A stretch of 11,133 nt of DNA from an uncultured Bacteroidales bacterium (GCA_902768605.1 CACXLY010000077.1:1-11133); one strand, 5' to 3'; positions 1 to 6,311 are shown, counted from the stretch's first letter. Notes: a model not told the origin generated them from the sequence alone. Made by a program: numbers and translations.

Positions 1-318
1 TGTCACGATGAACTTGTCGCGAAGGCGGACATGGAGGCGCTTCAAGTGTCCCTTCAGGTAAGGCGAAGGCGTGACGAAGATGAGCGTCTGGCAAGCCTCA
101 ACGACCCGGTTGATGTCGCTCTCGAAGGTAATGCGGTTCACGTCGAAGTGGACGCTGGTAAGGTAGGCGGGATTGTGTCCGAGGCGCTTGAAGTCCTCGA
201 TGCGGTCGTCCCGGCGGAAGTACCACCAAATGTGGTCGTTTTTCTCGAGGAGCATCTTGGCAATCGCCGTCGCCCAGCTGCCGCCACCCAGTACTGCTAT
301 GTTTCCTAATTCATTCAC
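1..318 (-). CDS. gpsA: Glycerol-3-phosphate dehydrogenase [NAD(P)+], N-terminal 106 residues (runs off window)
   Basis: GpsA reduces dihydroxyacetone phosphate to sn-glycerol-3-phosphate in the cytoplasm, the entry to phospholipid synthesis. The reverse strand reads MNELGNIAVLGGGSWATAIA, in which GGGSWATA (about residues 11-18) is the NAD(P)-binding glycine-rich turn of this family. Farther on come WWYFRRDD, the NPAYL segment and LIFVTPSPYL, all at the expected spacing of the Rossmann domain. The C-terminal substrate domain lies before position 1. I chose GTG at 318: the frame is open farther upstream but I found no ATG there, and the next in-frame Met lies after the nucleotide-binding turn. 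The ATG at 312-314 is out of frame and meets TAG after one codon. In Bacteroides lysS and gpsA are neighbours as I recall; here a glycosidase-like gene separates them. Family assignment is firm; the exact start is slightly less so. Confidence 0.93.
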   Translation of the reverse strand, partial: MNELGNIAVLGGGSWATAIAKMLLEKNDHIWWYFRRDDRIEDFKRLGHNPAYLTSVHFDVNRITFESDINRVVEACQTLIFVTPSPYLKGHLKRLHVRLRDKFIVT

Positions 319-323
319 AGGTG

Positions 324-331
324 CAAAGGTA
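324..331 (-). promoter_or_regulatory. Bacteroidota-type -7 box (TACCTTTG) at the gpsA start
   Basis: On the minus strand TACCTTTG followed by C matches the TAnnTTTG core of the Bacteroidota primary sigma promoter. A TTG lies upstream, but the spacing is about 25 nt instead of 19-20, so the -33 element is weak. The box ends only 5 nt before the GTG chosen for gpsA, so a normal start point would fall at or just inside that codon. It could be a leaderless promoter or a chance match. Confidence 0.4.
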
Positions 332-473
332 CGGAAATAATTTGGAATAAACGGTACAATAATATAAAAAAGAAAGGGAAATGCGGCGGATTGCAGAAAA
401 TAAATCAATTCTGACACACCTTCAATCATTCTCTCCTCAGCGGCAGAGGGGAAGCGCGGCTGTAGAGTGTCCC

Positions 474-1703
474 TTACTTCACCTCGAATATCTCGCAGTT
501 TCCGGGACTCAGAATGAAGAGCGGACCAAAGTGGGAAGCCGGGACGAAGGAAGCATCCTGGCGGATGAGTTCTACGCGCTCGTCGGTCTCCACGTTCACA
601 TGCCACGACTCCGTGGGGCTGGTATTCAGCAGCATCACGAAGGTGCGGCGGCCATTTCTGATCAGGGACACCAGGCCGCGCCCCTGTTCGCTCCTAAGCA
701 CGTGGAAATGGGCAGGCATCTGCTCCAGAGCCATTGTCCCCAACGGCAAGGAGTCGCCCAGGTGGCGTACCTGCTCCACCTGACAGCCGGCCCATACGAA
801 GGCACGGCGCTGAATCTCCTGATTCATCTGGCGCACCAGTTCATAAACGGAACTGAGACGTCCGTTGCGCAGAAGTGGCCCCTGACGGTAATTCATGTCG
901 CGTGGAGGGGGCGTGTAGTAGGTGAAGTACTGCAACAGCTGGGCTCCATAGGCCAGGTTGCTGTACATCTGCAGGCGCAAGTATTCTGCGGTAGGGATAG
1001 GATAGTTGGGAGCAGGCTTATAGTACTGCTCCAGCCCCCAGTTCGTATGGGCGCAGGAGAGTGCAAAGGCCCAGAAGGGAACACCTGCGCGGCGCGCCTC
1101 GGCCGATACAAGTTCCAGATTCTGGTACCAGGTGGGACAGAGAAAGATTCGGCCCTCGCTTTCCAGTATGGGATAGTTGTCGAAGGATATCTGGGGCAAG
1201 GCCACCTTCTCCGTAAACAGGCGCAGGTGCTCGGCATACGCCTCAGGAGTGAAGCAGTAGCTGGGCAGCAGATTCATGTAGCAGGGATGGGACTTATCCA
1301 CACTCTCTATACGGCGCGCCCAAGCTCCTATCTCGGCCAACGCATCGTTTTCCGGCTCGTCGCGCAGGTAATACATGCCCAGCCCGGGATGGCCCTTCAC
1401 TTGGGCCGCTGTCTTCTCAGGCTCCTTGTACAGCTCGGGGCACATAAAGACCATCTTCACGCCCACCTTGGCCGCCAAGTCCATCGTATGAATGGCCTCT
1501 TCCAGGCTGGTGGTCCAGGAGAGAGAGTAGTCGAACCCCGCATCGCGCAGTTCCTGATAATGTTCCAGCGTGGCAAACTCGCCGGACGGAATACTGGTCC
1601 AGGCCAAGATGGAAATGTGTGCCGCGGACTCCTTCTTCTTACGTGCCTGAACGCCGGAGAGGACTATCAGGCCACAAATCAGCAAAAGGATTGCTTTTTT
1701 CAT
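474..1703 (-). CDS. Secreted TIM-barrel glycoside-hydrolase-like protein
   Basis: A 409-residue protein with a Sec signal peptide (MKKAILLLICGLIVLSGVQA, cleavage likely after residue 20) and no lipobox, so probably periplasmic or exported. Residues about 29-300 look like a (beta/alpha)8 barrel of the GH42/GH5-like clan: GLGMYYLRDEP at 107-117 (E116 is a candidate acid/base), the SFDNYP strand at 173-178, WAFALS at 211-216, and an AYGAQLLQYFTYY strand-8 segment at 251-263. The last ~80 residues (from about 330) are strand-rich and end in SPGNCEIFEV, like the small C-terminal beta domains of such enzymes. Substrate cannot be read from sequence. It lies 171 nt downstream of lysS and 155 nt upstream of gpsA, all on one strand, so read-through is possible. 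The glycosidase label rests on fold-like motifs, not on a named family; a non-catalytic binding protein is also possible. Confidence 0.65.
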   Translation of the reverse strand: MKKAILLLICGLIVLSGVQARKKKESAAHISILAWTSIPSGEFATLEHYQELRDAGFDYSLSWTTSLEEAIHTMDLAAKVGVKMVFMCPELYKEPEKTAAQVKGHPGLGMYYLRDEPENDALAEIGAWARRIESVDKSHPCYMNLLPSYCFTPEAYAEHLRLFTEKVALPQISFDNYPILESEGRIFLCPTWYQNLELVSAEARRAGVPFWAFALSCAHTNWGLEQYYKPAPNYPIPTAEYLRLQMYSNLAYGAQLLQYFTYYTPPPRDMNYRQGPLLRNGRLSSVYELVRQMNQEIQRRAFVWAGCQVEQVRHLGDSLPLGTMALEQMPAHFHVLRSEQGRGLVSLIRNGRRTFVMLLNTSPTESWHVNVETDERVELIRQDASFVPASHFGPLFILSPGNCEIFEVK

Positions 1704-1724
1704 AACAATTATCTTATTTCAAAT

Positions 1725-1865
1725 AATTGTTTTCAACAACGAATTAAAACGAATTTAACGAATTATTTTCAGGGGCGTAGCCTGGTTCGTGTAATTCGTG
1801 CAATTCGTGGTCTTATAAAATAATTGTTTGTCGTTTCAATCCGTTTAATCCGTTCAATCCGTTGT
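1725..1865. repeat. Nonamer tandem repeats between lysS and the glycosidase-like gene
   Basis: Three short tracts follow each other on the plus strand: CGAATT units near 1740-1766, TTCGTG units of period 9 near 1785-1810 (TTCGTGTAA, TTCGTGCAA, TTCGTGG), and AATCCGTT units of period 9 near 1839-1864 (AATCCGTTT, AATCCGTTC, AATCCGTTG). The first and second tracts are roughly inverse complements, so a transcript could fold into an imperfect hairpin around CAGG/CCTG. I see no good TAnnTTTG promoter here. Confidence 0.7.
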
Positions 1866-1874
1866 TTATTATAA

Positions 1875-3662
1875 TCACTCGGCAGTCCAGGTGGCGATAA
1901 GGTCCTGTGAGGGCTTCTCGATGTCGAGTTTGTACTTCTTGATGATTTCGATGATCTGCTGCTGTATCTTGGCGGGTGCTACGCCCTGAAGAGTGCTGAC
2001 GAGGTTGTAGCCCGCCTTGCGCAGGATGGGGATGATGTCGGCAGGCACGCCCTTCTCAAGGAACAGCTCGTCCTTGTCGCGCGGGGCCTTCACCTCGGGC
2101 TTCATCTGCGGGAAGAAGAGCACTTCCTGGATAAAGGGCTTGCCCGTCATGAGCATGGCGAGGCGGTCGATGCCGATGCCGATACCGCTGGTGGGAGGCA
2201 TGCCATACTGCAGGGCGCGCAGGAAGTCGTGGTCGATGACCATCGCCTCGTCGTCGCCTTTGTCGGCAAGCTTCATCTGCTCGATGAAACGCTCCTCCTG
2301 GTCGATGGGGTCGTTCAGCTCGGAGTAGGCATTCGCCAGCTCCTTGCCGTTCACCATCAGCTCGAAGCGTTCGGTCAGCCCGGGCTTTGAACGATGCATC
2401 TTCGTCAGGGGCGACATCTCGACGGGATAGTCCGTGATGAAGGTCGGCTGGATGAATGTGCCTTCGCAGAACTCGCCAAAGAGCTCGTCGATGAGCTTGC
2501 CCTTGCCCATTGTCTCGTCCACCTCCATGCCTTTCTGCTTGCAGAAGTCGCGAATCTCTTCTTCGCTCTTGCCCTCGCAGTCGTAGCCCGTCTTCTCCTT
2601 GATGGCGTCGAGGATGGGCAGACGGCGGAACGGTGCCTTGAACGAGATGACCTTGCCGTCGATTTCCGTCTCAGGCTTGCCGTTGACGGCCACGCAAATC
2701 TCTTCGAGGAGCTGCTCGGTGAACGACATCATCCAATTGTAGTCCTTGTAGGAAACGTACAGCTCCATGCAGGTGAACTCGGGGTTGTGGTTCTTGTCCA
2801 TGCCCTCGTTACGGAAGTTCTTGCCGATTTCGTAAACGCCCTCGAAGCCGCCCACGATGAGCCGCTTGAGGTAAAGCTCGGTGGCGATACGCATGTACAT
2901 CGGGATGTTCAGGGCGTTGAAGTGCGTGATGAAGGGACGAGCCGAAGCGCCTCCAGCAATGGCCTGGAGGGTTGGCGTCTCGACCTCGGTGTAGCCGTGA
3001 CGGTCGAAGAAGGCGCGCATAGTCTTGAGGATAGTGGCGCGCTTCAGGAAGGTGTCCTTCACGCCTTCGTTCACAACAAGGTCCACGTAACGCTGGCGAT
3101 AGCGAAGCTCGGGGTCGTCGAAAGAATCATAGACATTACCCTCTGCATCTGTCTTGACGATAGGCAGCGGTTTGAGGCTCTTGGAGAGTACGGTCAGTTC
3201 CTGCGCATGGACACTAATCTCGCCAGTCTGCGTGCGGAACACATAGCCCTTGATGCCGATGAAGTCGCCCAGGTCGAGGAGCTTCTTGAAAACAGTATTG
3301 TAGAGGGTGGTGTCCTCGCCATTTGCGAGAGCGTCACGAGTTACATAAACCTGAATGCGTCCCTTGCTGTCCTGCAGTTCTGCGAAGGCTGCCTTGCCCA
3401 TGATGCGCTTCGACATGATGCGGCCGGCAATGCAGACGTTGCGGCTGTTCTCGGGTGTCGCAGTCTCACGGATGTCGTTTCCCTCCTCGTCCTTGCCCAC
3501 GACAGGCAGGTCAACGAAGCTTTCCTTTATCTCCGTGCTGAAAGCGTTTGTGGGGTACTCTGCAGCGGGATAAGGGTTGATGCCCAAGTCACGCAACTGC
3601 TGCAAGTTATTTCTGCGGATAATCTCCTGTTCGCTCAGTTCAAGTATGTTCAATGCGTTCAT
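1875..3662 (-). CDS. lysS: Lysyl-tRNA synthetase, class II
   Basis: LysS attaches lysine to tRNA-Lys in the cytoplasm using ATP. The 595-residue frame shows the OB-fold anticodon-binding domain (about 70-180, with the [18 protein letters not shown] segment), then the class II catalytic core: motif 2 around [20 protein letters not shown] and motif 3 in [12 protein letters not shown]. After motif 3 about 85 residues form a C-terminal extension (from about [13 protein letters not shown] to the end), making it longer than the ~505 residues of E. coli LysS; such an extension is usual in Bacteroidota. ATG at 3662 gives the family-like N-terminus [20 protein letters not shown]. No Shine-Dalgarno is obvious. 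Only 37 nt separate it from the broken toxin gene upstream, and I see no TAnnTTTG in that gap, so it may be transcribed from the toxin-antitoxin promoter or from inside that module. Confidence 0.97.
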   Translation of the reverse strand: MNALNILELSEQEIIRRNNLQQLRDLGINPYPAAEYPTNAFSTEIKESFVDLPVVGKDEEGNDIRETATPENSRNVCIAGRIMSKRIMGKAAFAELQDSKGRIQVYVTRDALANGEDTTLYNTVFKKLLDLGDFIGIKGYVFRTQTGEISVHAQELTVLSKSLKPLPIVKTDAEGNVYDSFDDPELRYRQRYVDLVVNEGVKDTFLKRATILKTMRAFFDRHGYTEVETPTLQAIAGGASARPFITHFNALNIPMYMRIATELYLKRLIVGGFEGVYEIGKNFRNEGMDKNHNPEFTCMELYVSYKDYNWMMSFTEQLLEEICVAVNGKPETEIDGKVISFKAPFRRLPILDAIKEKTGYDCEGKSEEEIRDFCKQKGMEVDETMGKGKLIDELFGEFCEGTFIQPTFITDYPVEMSPLTKMHRSKPGLTERFELMVNGKELANAYSELNDPIDQEERFIEQMKLADKGDDEAMVIDHDFLRALQYGMPPTSGIGIGIDRLAMLMTGKPFIQEVLFFPQMKPEVKAPRDKDELFLEKGVPADIIPILRKAGYNLVSTLQGVAPAKIQQQIIEIIKKYKLDIEKPSQDLIATWTAE

Positions 3663-3699
3663 TTGCTATTGTTTGATTATGATTATATTTCCTAATAAC

Positions 3700-3996
3700 T
3701 TATCGTTTGTTCTTCCCCAAAAGGTCAGAGTGGCTGCCTGTATTCAGCAAGACAAGGACAATCTCTTGTTCGTGAACTTCCCATATAAGCAACCAGTCAA
3801 GGCGGATGTGGCACTCCCACTAGCCTCTGCGGTTTCCTGTGAGTATGTGGGCATGATACTTTTCTTCAAGCTGCTCACCATTCAGGAGTTTCCCCACAAC
3901 CGTCCATAGTTCTTCCATTGGAAGACCACGGCGCTTACACTGCTTCATGTTCTGCTTGCACTCGCCAGTGATGCGCAGCTTGTATTTAGTTGTCAT
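3700..3996 (-). pseudogene. YafQ-type toxin interrupted by an in-frame TAG
   Basis: Read from ATG at 3996 the frame gives MTTKYKLRITGECKQNMKQC and continues to a TAG at 3820-3822 (codon 59 of 98). After it the same frame runs on as WECHIRLDWLLIWEVHEQEI, then LLNTGSHSDLL, and stops at TAA 3700-3702. This matches the YafQ/RelE-like ribosome-dependent mRNA endonucleases, which have G-x-R-(D/E)-x-H-(I/V) then PDW(I/L)LIY and a C-terminal TG(S/T)H. Everything around the stop is in frame, so a single base change explains it. The piece before TAG lacks the conserved HI...DWLLIW and TGSH parts and should be inactive. Its ATG overlaps the antitoxin stop by 4 nt (ATGA), typical of such operons. Sequencing error, amber suppression or a true null allele cannot be told apart here. 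Confidence 0.82.
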
Positions 3997-4226
3997 CCTT
4001 CAATCTCTTTTATCAAGTCGTCCAAGCTGTCGTACTCATAGACACGTCCCTCGTCTAGATCTTGAAGGGAACGTTCATAGGACGAGAGCCTTTTGCTGCG
4101 AGGCACGGTGATTTTTCCCACACCTTTCAGCATACTAATCGCCTTCTTGATGTCTTTCAGCATCGATATGTCATCAATGTTGACAAGAATCTGCCCTTGA
4201 ATAGGTGCTGTTGCTGCATTAACCAT
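3993..4226 (-). CDS. Antitoxin of the YafQ-type pair
   Basis: A 77-residue protein that begins MVNAATAPIQGQILVNIDDI and ends GRVYEYDSLDDLIKEIEG. Acidic C-termini of this kind commonly wrap the partner toxin, while the N-terminal half normally dimerises or binds the operator; I do not see a clear ribbon-helix-helix. An open frame extends up to a TTG at 4262, but that codon abuts the promoter -7 box, so ATG 4226 is the sensible start. The stop overlaps the toxin ATG as ATGA. With the toxin broken by TAG, this is now in effect an orphan antitoxin, though it may still repress its own promoter. Identification rests on context and general composition. Confidence 0.78.
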   Translation of the reverse strand: MVNAATAPIQGQILVNIDDISMLKDIKKAISMLKGVGKITVPRSKRLSSYERSLQDLDEGRVYEYDSLDDLIKEIEG

Positions 4227-4251
4227 AGCTGTGTTATTCTTGTTTGCGCGA

Positions 4252-4259
4252 CAAAGATA
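4252..4259 (-). promoter_or_regulatory. Promoter -7 box (TATCTTTG) of the YafQ-type module
   Basis: The minus strand reads TATCTTTG, a perfect TAnnTTTG, 25 nt before the antitoxin ATG. No TTTG lies about 20 nt upstream; the -33 position is occupied by a heptamer repeat tract. Confidence 0.75.
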
Positions 4260-4270
4260 CAAAATATAAT

Positions 4271-4300
4271 TAAGAATTAAGAGTTAAGAGTTAAGAATTA
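4271..4300. repeat. Heptamer tandem repeat upstream of the YafQ-type promoter
   Basis: The plus strand has four contiguous 7-nt units, TAAGAAT, TAAGAGT, TAAGAGT, TAAGAAT, plus a partial fifth. On the transcribed strand these read as TTAACTC-like units ending shortly before the -7 box, covering the normal -33 region. Confidence 0.85.
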
Positions 4301-4311
4301 TTCGCTTATAT

Positions 4312-4377
4312 ACAAAAACCTGCCCGAAAGCTTTGCTTTTGAGCCTTTGAGGACATCGAGATGAAGCTTTGGGCAGG
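4312..4377 (-). terminator. Palindrome with T5 tract, copy A
   Basis: Arms CCTGCCCGAAAGCTT (4319-4333) and AAGCTTTGGGCAGG (4364-4377) pair over 14 positions with one bulged base. Read on the minus strand the stem is followed at once by TTTTTG, the form of a Rho-independent terminator, and it sits about 110 nt past the stop of the thioredoxin-domain gene. The unpaired middle is about 30 nt. A 36-codon minus-strand frame ending in AFGQVFVYKRIILNS crosses it. The whole unit is repeated near 6194 (copy B). Confidence 0.65.
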
Positions 4378-4486
4378 TTGAATTTCATTCGACCTTTTCC
4401 TTGCCTCGGCAGAGTCGATTTAATCATCGTCTCTGCTCTCATCTGAATGAAAACGTTCGTTCATGCCGATGGCCGGCAAGATTGTT

Positions 4487-5536
4487 TCATTCTCCGAAGA
4501 TTTCTGCCAAAGCCTTTTCGATACCATCGCCGCGCAAGTCTCGCTTGAGGATGGTGCCATCGGGGGCGAAGAGGATGATGTGGGGAATGCCTTTGATGCC
4601 ATAGAGGTCTGTGGCGACCTCCTGCGAGTTGATGATTTGCGGATAGGGAATCTTATCTTCCTCGATAGTTTTCAGCGTAGCTTCGGGCTTGTCCCATGCC
4701 GCAATGCCGAGAACTTGCAGCCCCCGGTCTTTATACTTGTTGTAAGCGGCGATGAGGTTGGGAATCTCGGCACGACACGGACCGCACCAGGATGCCCAGA
4801 AATCAACGAGCACATACTGTCCCTTGCCCACATAGTCGCTGAGGCGAGTCGTCTTGCCCTCGTAATCCACAGTGAAGTCCACGAACATACTGCCGACGCT
4901 GGTCACGGGTTGTGCTTTCAGCTTGTCGTATGTCCGTCTCAAATCGTCAGAGAGATAGGGTGTCTTGCTGATGTATTCGCCATTGTCGTGCATCATCTTG
5001 TCGTGAAGTTCAATCCATCGGGCGGCATCCAAATACCTGCGTCCTTCGTTGACAAGGAGGATAATGCCATAGACATCACCCGTGTGACGAGAGATAGCAT
5101 CATAGACGACTGCCGCTTCATCCTCCGTCTCGTCCATACGCCGGTTGAAAGCGGCTATTTCATTGCTGATTGGTGTGCCGCTCTGCTGCAACCAGTTTCC
5201 TTTCAGTCCTTCCACCCGAGTAGTTCCCTTGTCAATGAACAACCAGCTCAACGACAATTTGCTTGCCGTATATGGCACAGAGTCTGTCTGCACGAGGATA
5301 GTCGTCGTATCGTTTAGGTTGCACAATGTCATTTCTGGCAAGTCACCCTCTTTCGGCGTGATGTTGCCGTTCACAACTTCTATAGTGTCGATGTACTGCG
5401 CCTTCAGTATATCCACCATATACATGATGCCCGTGAACTCAGGATGCCCGATGTTACCCTCAAGACGGTAATGTATTTGTGCCTGCCCCCTAACGGCAAC
5501 GAGGGAAAGCAGGATGGTAAGGATTTGCTTTTTCAT
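4487..5536 (-). CDS. Secreted DUF4369-like / TlpA-type thioredoxin-domain protein
   Basis: A 349-residue exported disulfide oxidoreductase. Residues 1-19 (MKKQILTILLSLVAVRGQA) are a signal peptide with AQA-like cleavage. Residues about 20-120 are strand-rich and resemble the DUF4369 domain that often precedes such thioredoxins in Bacteroidales; 121-210 is helical. The thioredoxin fold is at about 212-349: FVDFTVDYEGK, then YVLVDFWASWCGPCRAEIPN with the active-site pair C251/C254, and the cis-proline loop GIKGIPHIIL at P318. It probably reduces or isomerises disulfides in periplasmic or surface proteins; the substrate is unknown. It lies alone between two toxin-antitoxin modules on the same strand, 39 nt downstream of the YoeB-type toxin stop. 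I see no TAnnTTTG just upstream, so co-transcription from that module is possible. Copy A of the palindrome follows it and may end the transcript. Confidence 0.88.
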   Translation of the reverse strand: MKKQILTILLSLVAVRGQAQIHYRLEGNIGHPEFTGIMYMVDILKAQYIDTIEVVNGNITPKEGDLPEMTLCNLNDTTTILVQTDSVPYTASKLSLSWLFIDKGTTRVEGLKGNWLQQSGTPISNEIAAFNRRMDETEDEAAVVYDAISRHTGDVYGIILLVNEGRRYLDAARWIELHDKMMHDNGEYISKTPYLSDDLRRTYDKLKAQPVTSVGSMFVDFTVDYEGKTTRLSDYVGKGQYVLVDFWASWCGPCRAEIPNLIAAYNKYKDRGLQVLGIAAWDKPEATLKTIEEDKIPYPQIINSQEVATDLYGIKGIPHIILFAPDGTILKRDLRGDGIEKALAEIFGE

Positions 5537-5546
5537 GTTTTTCCCT

Positions 5547-5577
5547 AAAAACCAGTTATTACCTTTGTTATCTGGTT
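5547..5577 (-). terminator. Weak hairpin with T tract after the YoeB-type toxin
   Basis: On the minus strand AACCAG (5572-5577) and CTGGTT (5550-5555) can pair across a 16-nt loop and the right arm runs into a T5 stretch. The stem is only 6 bp and overlaps the toxin stop codon, so termination would be partial at best. Confidence 0.3.
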
Positions 5578-5849
5578 ACTTGTCTTCGTAGTGGCCGTAA
5601 GAGGATAGTATCAGGACCAACACTTCGTCATTGTATATGCGGTACACCAGCCGATGCTTTTTTTGTAATGCGGCGGCTCCAACGTCCTTGCGGTTCTCCC
5701 TTTAGGGGTTCCGGATGGCCTGTTCCTGTCGTGGGGTGCTTCATGAGTTCAAGAAGCATATTCGACATTTTCAGAAATGCCTTTGGTTCGTCATGCTTCA
5801 GACGTTGCATGTGCAACTTGGCCTCGTCGGTGTATTCAAGCTTATACAT
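5576..5849 (-). pseudogene. YoeB/Txe-type toxin with a +1 frameshift in an A7 run
   Basis: From ATG 5849 the frame gives MYKLEYTDEAKLHMQRLKHD, then GTGHPEPLKGEPQGRWSRRI, which is the YoeB/Txe signature (KPEPLKxxLSGxWSRRI). It then leaves frame at a run of seven A on the coding strand (T7 at 5658-5664) and stops early. Dropping one A restores TKKHRLVYRIYNDEVLVLIL followed by SSYGHYEDK and TAA at 5576-5578, a full 90-residue toxin. The lost part holds the HRLVYRI strand and the C-terminal GHY, where YoeB has its catalytic His-Tyr, so the product as written should be inactive. Transcriptional slippage on A7, phase variation or a homopolymer sequencing error could each be the cause. The gene overlaps the antitoxin frame by 52 nt, unusually long. 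Confidence 0.85.
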
Positions 5850-6097
5850 GGCCAAAGGCTGCTAAGGAAACTGTTCAGTTGCTCGACAGACGTGATGCTG
5901 TGTGTCTTGCCTTGCCTGTACTCTTCTTCGCCTTTGTCTAATATAGCGAAGAACTCCTCCTTGGTCATCAGCGTTGGGTCTTCTTTCTTGGCAGCCAGAC
6001 GCTTCACGTACTTCAGTACTTTCTTCATCAGCGTCTCATCGTCGGCTATTTTCCCCATAGCGCGAAAGAGTTCGGCATTCAGTTGTAATGCTGTCAT
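5798..6097 (-). CDS. Antitoxin of the YoeB-type pair, with an extended C-terminus
   Basis: A 99-residue frame that begins MTALQLNAELFRAMGKIADD and continues through KKVLKYVKRLAAKKEDPTLM, TKEEFFAILDKGEEEYRQGK and EQLNSFLSSL. This is the pattern of a common Bacteroidales antitoxin partnered with YoeB/RelE toxins: a helical N-terminal region and an acidic toxin-binding tail. Such proteins usually end about at NSFLSSL; here a TGG codon follows and the frame continues 18 residues (WPCISLNTPTRP onward) inside the toxin gene. One A-to-G change from TAG or TGA would explain this. The extension has no antitoxin-like character. ATG 6097 is 29 nt downstream of a perfect -7 box. Its partner toxin is frameshifted. 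Confidence 0.82.
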   Translation of the reverse strand: MTALQLNAELFRAMGKIADDETLMKKVLKYVKRLAAKKEDPTLMTKEEFFAILDKGEEEYRQGKTHSITSVEQLNSFLSSLWPCISLNTPTRPSCTCNV

Positions 6098-6126
6098 ATT
6101 CCTTATATATTATATCGTTCTGCATG

Positions 6127-6134
6127 CAAAGATA
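6127..6134 (-). promoter_or_regulatory. Promoter -7 box (TATCTTTG) of the YoeB-type module
   Basis: Minus-strand TATCTTTG followed by C, a perfect TAnnTTTG, 29 nt before the antitoxin ATG. The -33 region is filled by a heptamer repeat tract and has no TTTG. Confidence 0.75.
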
Positions 6135-6140
6135 CGAAAA

Positions 6141-6175
6141 AATGAAGAATGAAGAATGAAGAATGAAGAATTATT
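6141..6175. repeat. Heptamer tandem repeat upstream of the YoeB-type promoter
   Basis: Four perfect contiguous copies of AATGAAG on the plus strand (6141-6168), then AATTATT. On the transcribed strand the unit is TTCATTC-like. Position relative to the -7 box matches the tract at 4271-4300, but the heptamer itself is different. Confidence 0.9.
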
Positions 6176-6311
6176 ATCGCTTATATACAAAAAGCTGCCC
6201 GAAAGCTTGACTTCCGTCGACCTTCGATTTGCGTTTTGAGGCTTTGAGGGCGTCGAACTGAGCTTTAAGCAGCAAGAACAAAGCTCCCGCATCATCGCGA
6301 CGCAGGAGCAT
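6174..6311 (-). CDS. Possible 45-codon ORF within palindrome copy B
   Basis: ATG 6311 opens a frame beginning MLLRRDDAGALFLLLKAQFD and ending SQAFGQLFVYKR, stopping at TAA 6174-6176. The equivalent frame in copy A ends AFGQVFVYKR, so reading frame and sequence are kept at this end, although copy A differs inside. This may be only the translation of a dispersed DNA repeat. No TAnnTTTG or other start signal is evident upstream. I do not recognise a family; low confidence that it is expressed. Confidence 0.2.
   Translation of the reverse strand: MLLRRDDAGALFLLLKAQFDALKASKRKSKVDGSQAFGQLFVYKR
6189..6273 (-). terminator. Palindrome with T5 tract, copy B
   Basis: Arms GCTGCCCGAAAGCTT (6194-6208) and AGCTTTAAGCAGC (6261-6273) pair at both ends with a small internal mismatch; an inner TCGAC/GTCGA pair (6217-6221 with 6252-6256) can stack inside. 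On the minus strand the structure runs into TTTTTG, so it can act as a terminator about 185 nt after the anti-sigma candidate. Compared with copy A, the closing pair is changed from C-G to G-C on both arms. Confidence 0.6.

Noticed and set aside
381..1823. 480-codon plus-strand open frame opposite the glycosidase-like gene
   Set aside because: It is antisense to a gene with a signal peptide and clear fold motifs, has no recognisable domain and spans the intergenic repeats.
2394..3695. 433-codon plus-strand open frame opposite lysS
   Set aside because: Composition (many Leu, Val, His, Ala) is that of the reverse complement of lysS; no promoter or domain.
3820..3822. TAG recoded as a sense codon
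   Set aside because: Only one case in the window and no sign of a suppressor or of phage-type recoding; a point mutation is simpler.
4227..4262. Longer antitoxin form starting at TTG 4262
   Set aside because: The start codon abuts the -7 box, upstream of any likely transcript start.
4319..4377. Integron attC site
   Set aside because: The minus strand has ATTCAAC on one side (fits RYYYAAC), but the other end is GTTTTTG and not GTTRRRY, and copy B has neither box. No integrase seen.
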